A DNA stretch of 64,000 bases, taken from positions 1-64,000 of the forward strand of contig JAFKAC010000098.1 of the NCBI GenBank assembly GCA_025766275.1, written 5' to 3'. Origin of the DNA: Lactarius indigo. Taxonomy: Eukaryota; Basidiomycota; Agaricomycetes; Russulales; Russulaceae. The notes under the pieces were generated by a model, which was not told the origin of the DNA, ran no database searches, and was given only the letters and a program-made list of their open reading frames with translations. Below, in pieces: positions 11,534 through 22,111 of the stretch. The position numbers were made by a program, and so were the translations under genes. Position 1 is the first letter of the stretch. Each line of letters starts with the position of its first letter.

Positions 11534-13466
11534 ATGCAATCCGACCATCTATCCGGGAGCTCAGCTGGGGAGTCTGAGATCTCTTCTCCATCTATCCATG
11601 CCTCAGACAAAGGTTTTTCCCTAACCCGTCAGGATGCCACCATCTTGAAGGGGTATGTGGAAGAGTTCCAAAAGGCTGATACAGAGACACGGAAGACTAT
11701 CCTTGAGAGGGCTATGGGAGACCTGTATGCCCTTAGGCCTCCAAATACTGGCTTTGATAAAAAGGAGGCTAAAAGGGTATGAGCATTGAGAGTTAATCCA
11801 TGTAAAGGCTCACTGATACATATGGCTCCAGAAAATCAGAACCTGGTTTTACAATCACTATTCCCATCCTCATCGTCAACTTATCAAGTTTACTCGGAAG
11901 TGGTCAGCCCGGAATGCATTCTACCATGAGAACAAGGAAGAGATTATGGAACTTGCACAGAGGATTTCCGGTGGTGTTCCTGGATCTCAGGCATTCTTAG
12001 GAGCTCTCCAGGATGCAACAACAATGCTTTGGAAACAGCTGACTACAGAGGAACAAGAACCATATGTCGAACTTGCAAAGGAGTGGTCAGAGGACAGACC
12101 CCCAAGGGATATCCAAGCCAAGTGAGTTTCCACCCATGTATTCATGATCCACACACATAATACACCTTGTTAGAATGGCTCAAGCAGCTTTCCGTGGCCG
12201 GATAGTTAGGGACTTCCAAACACAGCTATTCAAGACATGTGGAATGCGCTCAATTGTTCTGGTGGCTTATGCAGACAAGGACGGAAACCCAAGAGCTTCA
12301 ATGTAAGTCTTCCTAAGATGTATCCAGCTGCAGCACTACCTTTACATTGCCACATATTTGTAGGGATGACTGGAACAGGGTTCTGGATGATGGAATGTCC
12401 TTTTCGGACTTCTGCCCAGACTGGAGAAATGCCATGGTCTGGCAGGAGTGGATGAAATACAGCCGGAAGTGCTTTGGACCCGGTTTGTCACATTTCCACA
12501 CATCCATCAACATTATCTCATATTCATAGTATAGAGCATGACCAAGTTATCCCTGCGGAACATTCAAAGACACTCAAGAACAAAGTGAAGATTGTTGTGG
12601 ATTCAGATGGGGAACCTGAAATTCCTTCCATTACCCTAGATGATGGCTATTCAGCAAAGGTCGTTCAGTCAGCTCTTAGGGATTATTGTAATGCTCATAT
12701 CAGTGAGTTAAGGATATTCCCTTTACAGTTCTATGATAACACATATGAGTTAGGATTCATCTCTGGTAGGAAGAAAGCAACTATCCCTTGAAGCAAAGTC
12801 TGCAGTGATCCAGCCACATGGATTGAGGAGGAATGCTTCCCAACTGGATTTCCATGGGTGGATCCATCAAAGCTCCATATAGTTCAGGTGTTCAGGCTGC
12901 TAGACCACTGGAGGAAACGCGAGAAAGAAGGATTAATTCCATTGATCTGGAACTCATCCTGTGAGCTACTTACTGATAGAGATCAGGCTGTACAGCGGAT
13001 CCAGAATCTGAAGCGGATCCAGAATCCACAGCGGATACAGAATCCACAGCAGACACAGAGATGCTCAGATTCCAATGAGTCTGAGTCAGACACTAGCAGT
13101 GAAGAGGAAGACTTCTCAAATGAAATCAATGGTTTACAATCTCCAACTGTGACCCCACCTCTTCCACCATCGCCATCTTCATCTGCCCTCAGTAGAAATA
13201 GGGAGGCTGAACAGACATCTGCTCCTAGTGAGCAGCTTACCATTTCTCTTATGGCCATACAAACTCATGCATACTATTTTATAGCCACTAGCAAATCATT
13301 GCATCCTCCTCCATTGAGCATATCAAGGGCGGAAACATTTCGGAAACATCCAAGGACTGGGACAGGACCTCCAGTGGGATCTGTGCCATATAACAACCCT
13401 GGTGTGCCCAAGCCCCAGCAAGGACGAGTCAAGCGAGTGGTCAAGATGACAGATAAAGCCAGGTAA
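11534..13466 (+). CDS. HMG-like cargo protein, 5 exons, one in-frame TGA
   Basis: Start MQSDHLSGSSAGESE at 11534. Introns at about 11777-11832, 12122-12171, 12302-12362 and 12484-12534 give a continuous reading. The middle part has KWSARNAFYHENKEEIMELA and LWKQLTTEEQEPYVELAKEW, which resembles the last helices of an HMG box. It is followed by RGRIVRDFQTQLFKTCGMRS and by WNRVLDDGMSFSDFCPDWRN. The C-terminal third carries Glu/Ser-rich and Pro-rich low complexity. A TGA at 12789-12791 interrupts an otherwise continuous frame (before SKVCSDPATWIEEECFP) and is best explained as CGA to TGA decay. The stop at 13464 overlaps a good splice donor (AGGTAAGT), so a further exon is possible. DNA binding is inferred. 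Confidence 0.55.
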
Positions 13467-13739
13467 GTAAGCACAGTAAAGACATATACTGTGTGATCTG
13501 ATCATTATAAAGGAATGTAGATATTGGCAGGGGTTCCGGTGGACTGGATCCAACATACCTTCAGAGAGGCAATTAGTGATACAGTGATACCTTTGTAGAA
13601 ATTTAAGAACCTGTGGTTGTTGGATTATCCATTCTGGAAACCATATGAATATTTGCTTGTCCATTTGAGAAAGACTGATTCATGCATATCATCTTCCAAT
13701 GTATGGGAGTCTATATGAAAATGGAGAGCTGTAGACTGT

Positions 13740-15340
13740 CTTACAGTAAAGGGAGTACCTTCCATGATGTCTCCGATAATGGGAACTTGAGTTTCAGTGA
13801 GGCGCCTGCACAGGGAACCTCAGCTTGAGTGAATTTTGTGTGACAGGAAATTCACTCTCTGTGAAATATCTTATGATGGCAACCTCACTTTCCGTGAATT
13901 GTCCCATTATGAGAGACCCAGTTTCCGTGAATATTCCAGTAATAGGAAGTGAGTTTCTGTGAATATTCCTGTGGTGGGACACTCAGTTTCCGCGTGGTTT
14001 TCCATCACTGTAATATCATTTGCTGTGAAGTTTCACATCACGGAAAGCTCAGTTGTTGTGATATTTCCTGTGACAGGAAGCTCAGGTTCAGTCATGTTTC
14101 CTATGATGGGTAACTTAGTTTCCGTGTATATTCCCGTCACTGGATGATATGTTTCTGTAAATATTTCCGTCAAGGACAACTCAATTTCCGTGACTTTTCC
14201 CATGGCAGGAAATTGAATTTCCTTGAATCTTCCCGTTATAGGAAGAGATGTTTCCGTGAGTCTTTCCGTCACGGGAACCTCAGTTTCCGTGACTTAACCC
14301 GTGACGGGAGGCTGAATTTCCGTGAACCTTCCCGTGATGGGAAGATATGTTCCCGTGAGACTTTCCGTCACGGGAACCTCAGTTTCCGTGACTTAACCCG
14401 TGACGGGAGACTGAATTTCCGTGAACCTTCCCGCGACAGGAAGATATGTTTCCATGAGTCTTTCCGTCACGGGAACCTCAGTTTCCGTGACTTAACCTGT
14501 GACGGGAGACTGAATTTCCGTGAACCTTCCCGTGACGGGAAGATATGTTTCCGTGAGACTTTCCGTCACGGGAAGATATATTTCCGTGAATCTTCCCGTG
14601 ACGGGAATATATGTTTCCGTGAGCCTTTCCGTCACGGGAACCTTAGTTTCCGTGACTTAACCCGTGACGGGAGACTGAGTTTCCGTGAACCTTCCCGTGA
14701 CGGGAAGATATGTTCCCGTGAGACTTTCCATCACGGGAAGATATGTTTCCGTGAATCTTCCCGTGACGGGAATATATGTTTCCGTGAGCCTTTCCGTCAC
14801 GGGAACCTTAGTTTCCGTGACTTAACCCGTGACGGGAGACTGAGTTTCCGTGAACCTTCCCATGACGGGAAGATAGGTTTCCGTGAGTCTTTCCGTCACG
14901 GGAAGATATGTTTCCGTGAGTATTTCCGTAACGGGAATCTTGGTTTCCGTGACTTAACCCGTGATGGGCAATGAAGTTTCCATAAATATTCCCGTCACAA
15001 GAAAGCGAGTTTCCGTTACTGTTCCTGTGACATGACACCGTGTTTCCATGAATCTTTCCGTTACGGGAAATGTGTTTCCATGTAGTTTCCCATCGCGGGA
15101 AACTGTCCTTCTGTGACTTTTCCTGTCACGGGAAACTGTTTCTGTGATCGTTCTCATGATTGTCCCATTACGGAGCACTTCACAGAAACTGAGTATCCCA
15201 TCACGGGAAACTGAGTTTCCATGAAGTCTACCATCATGGGATACTTACTTTCCGTCATAGCTTCCATCCTGGGAATAAGAGCTTCTGTTGAGTTTCCCAT
15301 GATGGGAAAGTAAGCTTCCATGAGGCCCACCTTCTGTGAG
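13740..15340. repeat. Right subterminal palindromic repeat array (1.6 kb)
   Basis: Dozens of units built on TTTCCGTGA, CCCGTGACGGG and CCGTCACGGGAA, spaced roughly 30 bp. They are best preserved at 14270-14950 and decay outward. The core TCCCGTGACGGGA is an odd palindrome. A 276-codon open frame over the array is a by-product of a repeat that lacks stops, not a gene. Confidence 0.85.
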
Positions 15341-15373
15341 ATCTCTCCTGACTGGATTCTGGGCATCTGTATA

Positions 15374-15523
15374 GGTACCCCCATTTCAGGAAGTAACATG
15401 GGTCATGATCCCTCCATTTCAGGAAATGAATGAGTGTTTATTCTTCTGTTTCGGGAAATGACCCGGAAATCTGATTCTTCCATTATGGAAGGAAATATTG
15501 CTACTTCCTTTAGCAATTCCTAC
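15374..15523 (-). repeat. Right terminal inverted repeat (150 bp)
   Basis: Reverse-complement partner of 609-758, ending CTTTAGCAATTCCTAC at 15523. Confidence 0.9.
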
Positions 15524-15635
15524 ATCGGAACCGACGTCGGGTGGCCCATGAATTCCGGAAGAATTTTGTGTGTCGGCCGACGTCGGTCGGCCCATGAGTT
15601 ATGAGGGGTTCTTCCCGTCGGATGGCCCATGAGTT
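15524..15635. repeat. Short repeats at the transposon / E1 junction
   Basis: Three imperfect direct copies of a roughly 40-bp unit with GGCCCATGARTT and the palindromic core CCGACGTCGG. No gene. The unit is unrelated to either neighbour as far as I can see. Confidence 0.5.
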
Positions 15636-16370
15636 ATGAAAGTCATGGCAGATCATTGGCTGGAAGAAGACCTGTGGATCACCATCCTAGATCGCTTCCA
15701 GGCTGCTTACACAGACGTTGCAGAGAAGCAGAAGGCACAGAAGGCACTCCAAGCAGTTAAAATGGAGAATGGAGACCTTGACACCTATATTGCTCAGTTC
15801 ACCGCCCTTGCAAAGAAGGCAGGATATGGTGCAGATGAAGAAGGAACCCTGGATATTTTCTCACGGGGTCTACCTGAAAAACTGGTCAGGAACATTATAC
15901 AGTTCGACCACCCAGATGACTGGAAAGAATGGACCCAATCAGCTAGAAAGCACCATCAAGACTTCATCAATCTCCAAAATCGCTTCGGAATCAAAAAGGA
16001 AACTAAAGCCGGATTCACAAAAGGGCAATGGAACAATGCCTTTAGAGTCAAACCATGTGACCCAAATGCGATGGACATAGGAAGGACTCAAAGAGGAGCT
16101 GCAGGAAGAGCAGCCCTCACTGAAACTGAAAAACAGAAGCTTCAAGCAGAAGGGCGCTGTTTCCATTGCAAGAAACAGGGGCACATATCGCGAAACTGCC
16201 CTGACAAACCAGCCAAACTTGCAGAAGCATCAACTACACCCTCTGCACCATCCACCACAAAAACCAAAGAGGAACTAGCAAATGAGATGTGGGGAACTCT
16301 GATGGCACAGAGTGAGGAAGTGCGAGCACTGCTCATAGAGAAAGCCTTTGCTGAGAAGGATTTTTTGTAG
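15636..16370 (+). CDS. gag: E1 Gag, C-terminal part with zinc knuckle
   Basis: Retrotransposon capsid/nucleocapsid protein that packages element RNA in cytoplasmic particles. The visible 244 residues start within the capsid region (WLEEDLWITILDRFQAAYTD, then FSRGLPEKLVRNIIQFDHPD) and end with a CCHC knuckle CFHCKKQGHISRNC near residue 178. Full Gag of this group is usually about 400-500 residues, so the N-terminal half is lost; the ATG at 15636 is probably not the native start. It ends at TAG 16368, directly after a U UUU UUG heptamer, and pol continues in the -1 frame. Confidence 0.85.
   Translation: MKVMADHWLEEDLWITILDRFQAAYTDVAEKQKAQKALQAVKMENGDLDTYIAQFTALAKKAGYGADEEGTLDIFSRGLPEKLVRNIIQFDHPDDWKEWTQSARKHHQDFINLQNRFGIKKETKAGFTKGQWNNAFRVKPCDPNAMDIGRTQRGAAGRAALTETEKQKLQAEGRCFHCKKQGHISRNCPDKPAKLAEASTTPSAPSTTKTKEELANEMWGTLMAQSEEVRALLIEKAFAEKDFL
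16361..16367 (+). promoter_or_regulatory. Candidate -1 ribosomal frameshift site UUUUUUG
   Basis: In the gag frame the last codons read GAT TTT TTG TAG, giving a canonical slippery heptamer (X XXY YYZ = T TTT TTG) immediately before the gag stop. The pol frame runs open through this point in the -1 frame. Confidence 0.65.
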
Positions 16371-18308
16371 GCTCGAACCCGGCGGCCTGGGCTAGAGCTT
16401 TAAACATTTCCAGTGTACAATATAGCCAATATAGATCCTTGAAAGTCCCTGTACACCTGGAAACTGCACACAAAATGGCCGATCAAGACATCCTAGTAGA
16501 CTCTGGAGCTACGGACAATTTCATAGACCCCAGACTCCTGAAGCAAATGGGGATAGGGACGATACCCCTGTCAAACCCAAAAAAGATCTGGAATATTGAT
16601 GGAACCCTTAATAAGGCAGGAGAACTAACGGCATACTCCATGCTAGATGTCCAATCAGGATCCAAGAAACTACCCATGAGGTTCCTGGTGACAAATCTAG
16701 GGGAAGAACAAATGATCCTGGGATACCCCTGGCTTGCTGCCTTTGAATTCCAATGCAACTGGAAGGACTCCACCATCAACACCAGTCACCTCCCTGTCAT
16801 CATCACTACCCAAGGACTCCAAAAACAAGACACCCCCAAACCAAAGATCCACATCTGGAAAATGTGGAGCACGTTTCTGGAAGAGTGCGGGTATGAGGAA
16901 GGAGATGAACTCTATCTCAGATTTACCCAAGATGAGGTCATTGGCAAAACCACGGTGGCCTCAGAATTGGCGCAAAAGGCACGAGATCAAACTGAAAGAA
17001 CGCTAGAGGAAATGGTCCCCAAGGAGTACCTACAACATCAGAAGGTCTTCAGTGAAGAGAACTCCCACCGATTCCCACCAACCAGGTCATGGGATCACAC
17101 CATTGACCTCACTCCAAATGCCCCAGCCACTATTGATTGCAAAATATACCCTCTAACACATGATGAAAATGAAGCCCTTACCAAATTCCTCAATGAACAC
17201 CTTGAAAAGGGATATATCCAGCCCTCTAAATCCCCATACTCGTCTCCCTTCTTCTTTATCAAAAAGAAAGATGGAAAGCTTCACCCTGTCCAAGACTACC
17301 AATGGATCAACCAGTACACTGTCAAGAATCGATACCCACTCCCCTTAATCCCAGAATTGATTGACAAGGTCCGGGATGTGGCGTTGTTTACCAAATTTGA
17401 TATCCGATGGGGTTATAACAACATCCGGATCAAAGAAGGAGATGAATGGAAGGCGGCCTTCAAAACCAATCAGGGGCTGTTTGAACCACGTGTCATGTTC
17501 TTTGGACTCACCAACTTGCCAAGCACATTTCAGACCATGATGAACGTAATATTCCGTGACATGCTCCTAACCGGAGAAGTCATAATCTACATAGATGACA
17601 TCCTTATCGCCACTATTGATGACCTGGAAAGACACCGCAAGGTGGTCCATCAAGTTTTAGAACGCCTAGAGGAACATGATCTCTACCTAAAACTGGAGAA
17701 ATGCGCCTTTGAGGTTAGGTCTATAGAGTACCTGGGTGTCATATTGGAAAAAGGGAGGGTCCGAATGGACCTGATTAAGGTTCAGGGTGTACGTGACTGG
17801 CCCACTCCAACAACAACCAAAGAAGTCCATGCCTTTCAAGGATTTGCAAATTTCTATCGCCGCTTCATCCGAGGATTCTCTATGATTGCCCGTCCCCTTA
17901 ACAACCTACTTAAAAAAGATACCAAATGGGAATGGACGGAAGACTGTCAAAGGGCATTTGACACACTCAAGACCCTGCTTGGAAAGGAACCCGTGCTCAT
18001 TCAACCAGATTTGGAAAAACAATTTGAATTGGAAGTGGATGCATCCCGATTTGCCAATGGAGGGGTGCTTTACCAAAAGGATAACCAAGGAATTCGCCAC
18101 CCAGTGGCCTACTACTCCCAGACATTTGGACCAGCAGAACGAAATTATGACATCTATGATCAAGAATTGCTAGCCATTGTGTGCGGGCTCTACGACACTG
18201 GCGGGCATATCTAGCAGGCTCCCCTCACAAGGTAGTGGTGTACACAGACCACGCAAACCTCCAATATTGGAAAGAACCACACAAGATCAGCTGACGAGTA
18301 GCACGAGA

Positions 18309-19095
18309 TGTAACGAACGCGCCTCGACCATGTGACTTACCAGCATCACGTGTTGGACCTCAATGGGAGTATCGTGAATCCGGCTGGGCAAATGCTGGTT
18401 CCCCTGGAGAAGAAGACGAAGAAGATGAGCTGCTTACGCAGCTGCAACACCGAGAGGAGTATGCCCGAGCTGTGTCTACGTGGTGTGGACGGTTAGTGGT
18501 CACGTGACAATGTTTCAATGTGATGTTTGCATAATACAAACATCACGTTGAACCAGTGTTACGGTCCGCTTGCCCTATCAAGCTTAGAGGTTATTGGGTT
18601 CCCCTGTACAGACTTTACGGGCCTACGTGCCTACCTTCTGATTACTGTGTGCGTTCTGATTGGCTGTTACATCTATGCTGACTGATACGATACCGAGGGC
18701 CTTATGCCATTGGTTGTACTTATCTATGACTCGGTATGACTCATTACGATACTAGGGTTTCTGGCTCTGTATCTGACTGCGAACTTTACTATGTACTAGT
18801 ATATAGGTAGTACGCTGGGACGGAGCATTCCCCAGCTTGAGTTCTTGTATCACTCCTACCATTCAATAGGACTTCAAGCTTTCCCCTCCTTTGTGACTTA
18901 TCATTTGCCTCCCATCTTTCCTTTGGTTGACGGCTGTTCAACTTCTCTTTTATTCCCTGATTATCTCATCAGGAGGTGACCTTGTTTGACTACTAAGGGG
19001 ACGCTTCAGCACTTCGGCTCACCCCACGAGTAGTAGTCACGTGCCAACACCTGTTTCCCATCCAAGTCGGACAATACGTTCGTAGGAACGTAACA
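18309..19095. mobile_element. Solo LTR (787 bp) with 5-bp target duplication CGAGA
   Basis: Begins TGTAACGAACG and ends GGAACGTAACA, flanked by CGAGA at 18304-18308 and 19096-19100. Removing it and one CGAGA restores the RNase H region of E1 apart from neighbouring point mutations. A TATA-like box at about 18799 lies roughly 31 bp upstream of CCCAGCTTG, which forms an inverted repeat with GCTGGG, the same arrangement as at the start sites of the other LTR families here. No internal coding part remains, so LTR-LTR recombination probably removed it. Confidence 0.85.
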
Positions 19096-20856
19096 CGAGA
19101 AGTCCTGGAACTCTCTGAATTTGATATAGAGCTCCACCACATTGCCGGCTCCAAGAATGCCCGGGCAGATGCCCTGTCAAGAAGACCAGACTATGATGAT
19201 GGTTCCCATGACAACTCGGATGTAACAGTCCTTCCGGAAGAACTATTTGTCAAAGCTACAAGGGAACTGCCACAGGAACAAGAACTATGGGCTTATGTCA
19301 CACAGAACCTAGACCAGGAACATATCAAAACCTGGATAGATACCCACAACCTAAAAGAACACTCAGGGCTCCACTGGAAAGATGAGCGCTTGGTTGTTGC
19401 AGGGAACAACGACCTTAAGAGGGGGGTAATTCACGCTTTTCATGACCTTCCAAGCGCTGGACACCCTGGAATTTCAAACACAATGGCTCTGATAACACGA
19501 GACTACTGGTGGCCTGGCATAAAGAAAGATGTGGAAGAATATGTCAAGGGATGCACAGCATGCCAAGCCAATAAAGTCAACACCCACCCAAAGAAGCCAA
19601 GCCTCTCACCCATTTTTGGACAGATGACAGAACCATTTGAAACTGTCAGCATGGATTTCATCGTCAAATTACCCAAGTCAAAAGGCTATGACACAATCCT
19701 CACAGTCACAGATCACGATTGTTCAAAAGCAGCATTATTCATCCCTTGCAACGAAACAATAGATGCAGCCGGAGTCGCACAACTCTATTTACAACACATC
19801 TACCACCACTATGGCCTTCCCAAGAAGGTCATTTCTGATCGAGACCCACAATTCACATCAATGTTTGCAAGAGCCCTCTACAAAGCCTTAGACATCAAAT
19901 AGAACATCTCAACAGCATACCACCCACAAACAGATGGACAGTCAGAACGAACAAACCAATGGTTAGAACAATACCTAAGGTTTTGGTGTAATGCAAGACA
20001 GGATGATTGGGTAACCTGGTTACCAATGGCAGAATTTGCTCATAACTCCTGGCCCAACGCTACAACCTGAATTCCCCCATTTGAACTAATCATGGGAAAA
20101 CTCCCATGCACCACATGGATGCCAAAACCCTCCCCAGTTCCAAGTGTAGGACAATGTCTTGAAGAACTGAAGAACAAGAGGAAGGAAGCTCAGGACAACC
20201 TAAAGAAAGCACAAGATTCCCTAGCACAGCGACCCTCCAAGTTTGAACCATACAAAGAAGGAGAAATGGTGTGGCTAGAAGGAACAAACATAAGGACTAG
20301 TCATCCAACTGCCAAACTAGCTCCAAAACGACATGGACCCTTCAAGATTACCAAAGTCCTGTCACCGGTCAACTATGAACTCGCCCTACCCCTGCAATGG
20401 AAGATCCACCCTGTGTTCCATGCCAACCTACTTACACCATATAGGGAAACACTTCTTCATGGAGAAAACTTCCCACAACCCCCACCTGACATAATAAACG
20501 GAGAAGAAGAATGGGAAGTAGAGAAAGTTCTAGACTCTGCCAAGAAGGGACGACGTAAACTCCATTACCTCATCAAATGGAAGGGCTTCCCTGACAGTGA
20601 CAACTCATGGGAACCAGAGGAAAATGTATCAGCCCCTGAAGCAATTCAAGACTTCTTCCAGCTACACCCGAATGCCGAAGGAGCACCCTCCTCACATATA
20701 AGAAGTACAAGGTTGGAAGGAAAAGACCCCCACTCCTCTACTCTTACATCTTCGCACACAATGCCTTCTCGCTCCTCCTCTGTTGAAGCCCTCGTTGAAC
20801 GCTCCATCAAACAAGGGTCCTTCTCTTGACCCCCAACCCCAGAACAACAGACCACC

Positions 20857-22074
20857 ATGGATGTCAACCCGGCACTGGTTGCACTGTTGGAAAGTTTTGA
20901 TGGACATCCCAACTTAGTCCCTAGGTCCTCCCTGTCTCCCCCTCCTGAACCAACTGCTACTCCTCCTCCACTCCCTCCTTCCACCCCTCCTCCTGACTCT
21001 CCCCCAGTCTCTGTGATCTCCCACTCGTCGATGCCTCCACTGGAGGATGCCCCTATTGACTATGAGCGTGTGGCTGCCAACGACAACCCTGACAAAGACG
21101 ATGACCACCCAGGCCTCCCCTTCTTCCCCAATATAGAGACCTCAGCCCGCTTCCACCCCCTCTACATCAACCAACCTGATGGCACTAAAGTCTTAGCCAA
21201 ATACATTGCCTATACCGGTAACCGCCAAGATGTCAAGGGCTGTATGGGCCAAGGTCAACCGGTCTATGGAGAACCTGTGTACCTGGATAGTCTCCCAGGA
21301 GCCATGCCACAGGTCATGTCAGATGACCAGATGCAGCAACTCTCACGTGATGATCCACGGGCATATGCCGTAGATGAGGCACTGAGGGACCTCAACTCCC
21401 CACAGCTAGATGCGGAGGTCTCTCGCCTTCGCAACTGTTTGGAACAGCGGGCTACGCTCCAGAGGCAGTTCACTGATCTGCAGGCTCAATGCAATCGAGT
21501 CCATGGACTGCTGTTCAACACCATCTCAGAACTTGATGGGGTGTGCAGTCGACTGGAAGCCGCCCATGCCTACACTCGTATCGCAGAACACTATGCTGAC
21601 ACATGGCAGCGACCTTGCCTTTTCCATCACCAAGATCTTCCCTTCCCCCCTCGCCCTGGAGGACCTGTAGAGATGCCTTGCCTTCAGGAAAATCGCAACG
21701 GAGACCGGTGCTGGCACTGTGACAGTCGCTATCATCGCAGCTTCAACTGCCCTCGGACCAAGCGGTACTGTTACCATTGCCAGAGTGCAGGCCACTGGCC
21801 CAACAAGTGCCTATGGCGCCGGCTTGAAGAACAACCAGGAGAAGAAGATGCTGCTAACAAGTGGTGTGGCAAGTGTTTTAGGAACGACCCCGGACATGCC
21901 AAGATCCGCTGCCCTGTCTATGAGCAGTGCTGGAAGTGCGGAGTTCGCGGACACTTCCAGTTCCTTCACACTGATTGCTGCTGGGAGATTATCGCAGAGA
22001 ACTACAACTCTGACTGGGTTGACGACGACCTGGTACAGACTGACGATCCAGAGCCCGGCACAGACCGTTTCTAG
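20857..22074 (+). CDS. E1 Pol extension / 3' ORF with four zinc knuckles
   Basis: 405 residues after the chromodomain. The order is a proline-rich stretch (LPPSTPPPDSPPVSVI); the motif APIDYERVAANDNPD; a central part with VYGEPVYLDSLPG; a coiled-coil-like part starting AEVSRLRNCLEQRATLQRQ and ending RLEAAHAYTRIAEHYA; then four knuckles near residues 285-380 (CWHCDSRYHRSFNC, CYHCQSAGHWPNKC, CGKC-X6-HX4C, and CWKCGVRGH with further His and Cys). The frame is the same as pol: 20761-20829 (MPSRSSSVEALVERS) joins pol to this ORF with only a TGA at 20827 between, probably from CGA. It may therefore have been the C-terminus of Pol. A nucleic-acid-binding, second nucleocapsid-like role is inferred. 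There is no signal peptide or membrane span, so it is not an envelope. Confidence 0.8.
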   Translation: MDVNPALVALLESFDGHPNLVPRSSLSPPPEPTATPPPLPPSTPPPDSPPVSVISHSSMPPLEDAPIDYERVAANDNPDKDDDHPGLPFFPNIETSARFHPLYINQPDGTKVLAKYIAYTGNRQDVKGCMGQGQPVYGEPVYLDSLPGAMPQVMSDDQMQQLSRDDPRAYAVDEALRDLNSPQLDAEVSRLRNCLEQRATLQRQFTDLQAQCNRVHGLLFNTISELDGVCSRLEAAHAYTRIAEHYADTWQRPCLFHHQDLPFPPRPGGPVEMPCLQENRNGDRCWHCDSRYHRSFNCPRTKRYCYHCQSAGHWPNKCLWRRLEEQPGEEDAANKWCGKCFRNDPGHAKIRCPVYEQCWKCGVRGHFQFLHTDCCWEIIAENYNSDWVDDDLVQTDDPEPGTDRF

Positions 22075-22111
22075 GGACATCGAGACGACAAGGACTCTGA
22101 AGGGAGGGTAA

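Larger units (their letters stand above)
609..15523. mobile_element. 14.9-kb KDZ-type DNA transposon with cargo genes
   Basis: Both ends carry a 150-bp inverted repeat (609-758 and 15374-15523) with only a handful of mismatches. Between them lie a complete-looking KDZ (Kyakuja-Dileera-Zisupton) transposase on the minus strand and four further genes: a small acidic protein and a Zn2Cys6-like protein (minus), and a disordered protein and an HMG-like protein (plus). Long degenerate repeat arrays lie next to each terminus. KDZ elements are known as very large fungal DNA transposons. I see no target-site duplication: the left flank ends CCCTAA and the right flank begins ATCGGA. No TET/JBP gene, which some fungal KDZ elements carry, was recognised. 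Confidence 0.85.
16358..20760 (+). pseudogene. pol: E1 Pol: PR-RT-RNase H-integrase-chromodomain, broken
   Basis: Order seen: aspartic protease VDSGATDNFID; RT with FTKFDIRWGYNNIRI, FGLTNLPSTFQ and the active site YIDDILIATID (near 17590); RNase H start (FELEVDASRFANGGVLYQ); then, after a solo LTR, integrase HHCC zinc finger (HPGISNTMALITRDYWWPGI, CTACQANK), core ([31 protein letters not shown]), and a chromodomain WEVEKVLDSAKKGRRKLHYL with IKWKGFPDSDNSWEPEEN. Damage: a 2-nt frameshift near 18192, TGA at 18294, the 787-bp LTR insertion at 18309, TAG at 19900 and TGA at 20068. Several stops fit C-to-T change. The enzyme is inactive as it stands. Confidence 0.88.

Noticed and set aside
14144..14974. 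276-codon open frame with repeated RHGNLSFRD and SRDGKICFRE units
   Set aside because: It mirrors the DNA palindromic array of the transposon end; the repeat simply lacks stops in this frame.
13740..15340. CRISPR-like array
   Set aside because: Units are degenerate, palindromic and without unique spacers of constant length; the genome is eukaryotic.
609..15523. TET/JBP gene inside the KDZ element
   Set aside because: Looked for because some fungal KDZ elements carry one; no His-x-Asp dioxygenase motif in a coherent frame was found.
20857..22074. Envelope gene of a retrovirus-like element
   Set aside because: Its position fits, but there is no signal peptide, no membrane span and no fusion motif; the zinc knuckles point to nucleic-acid binding.
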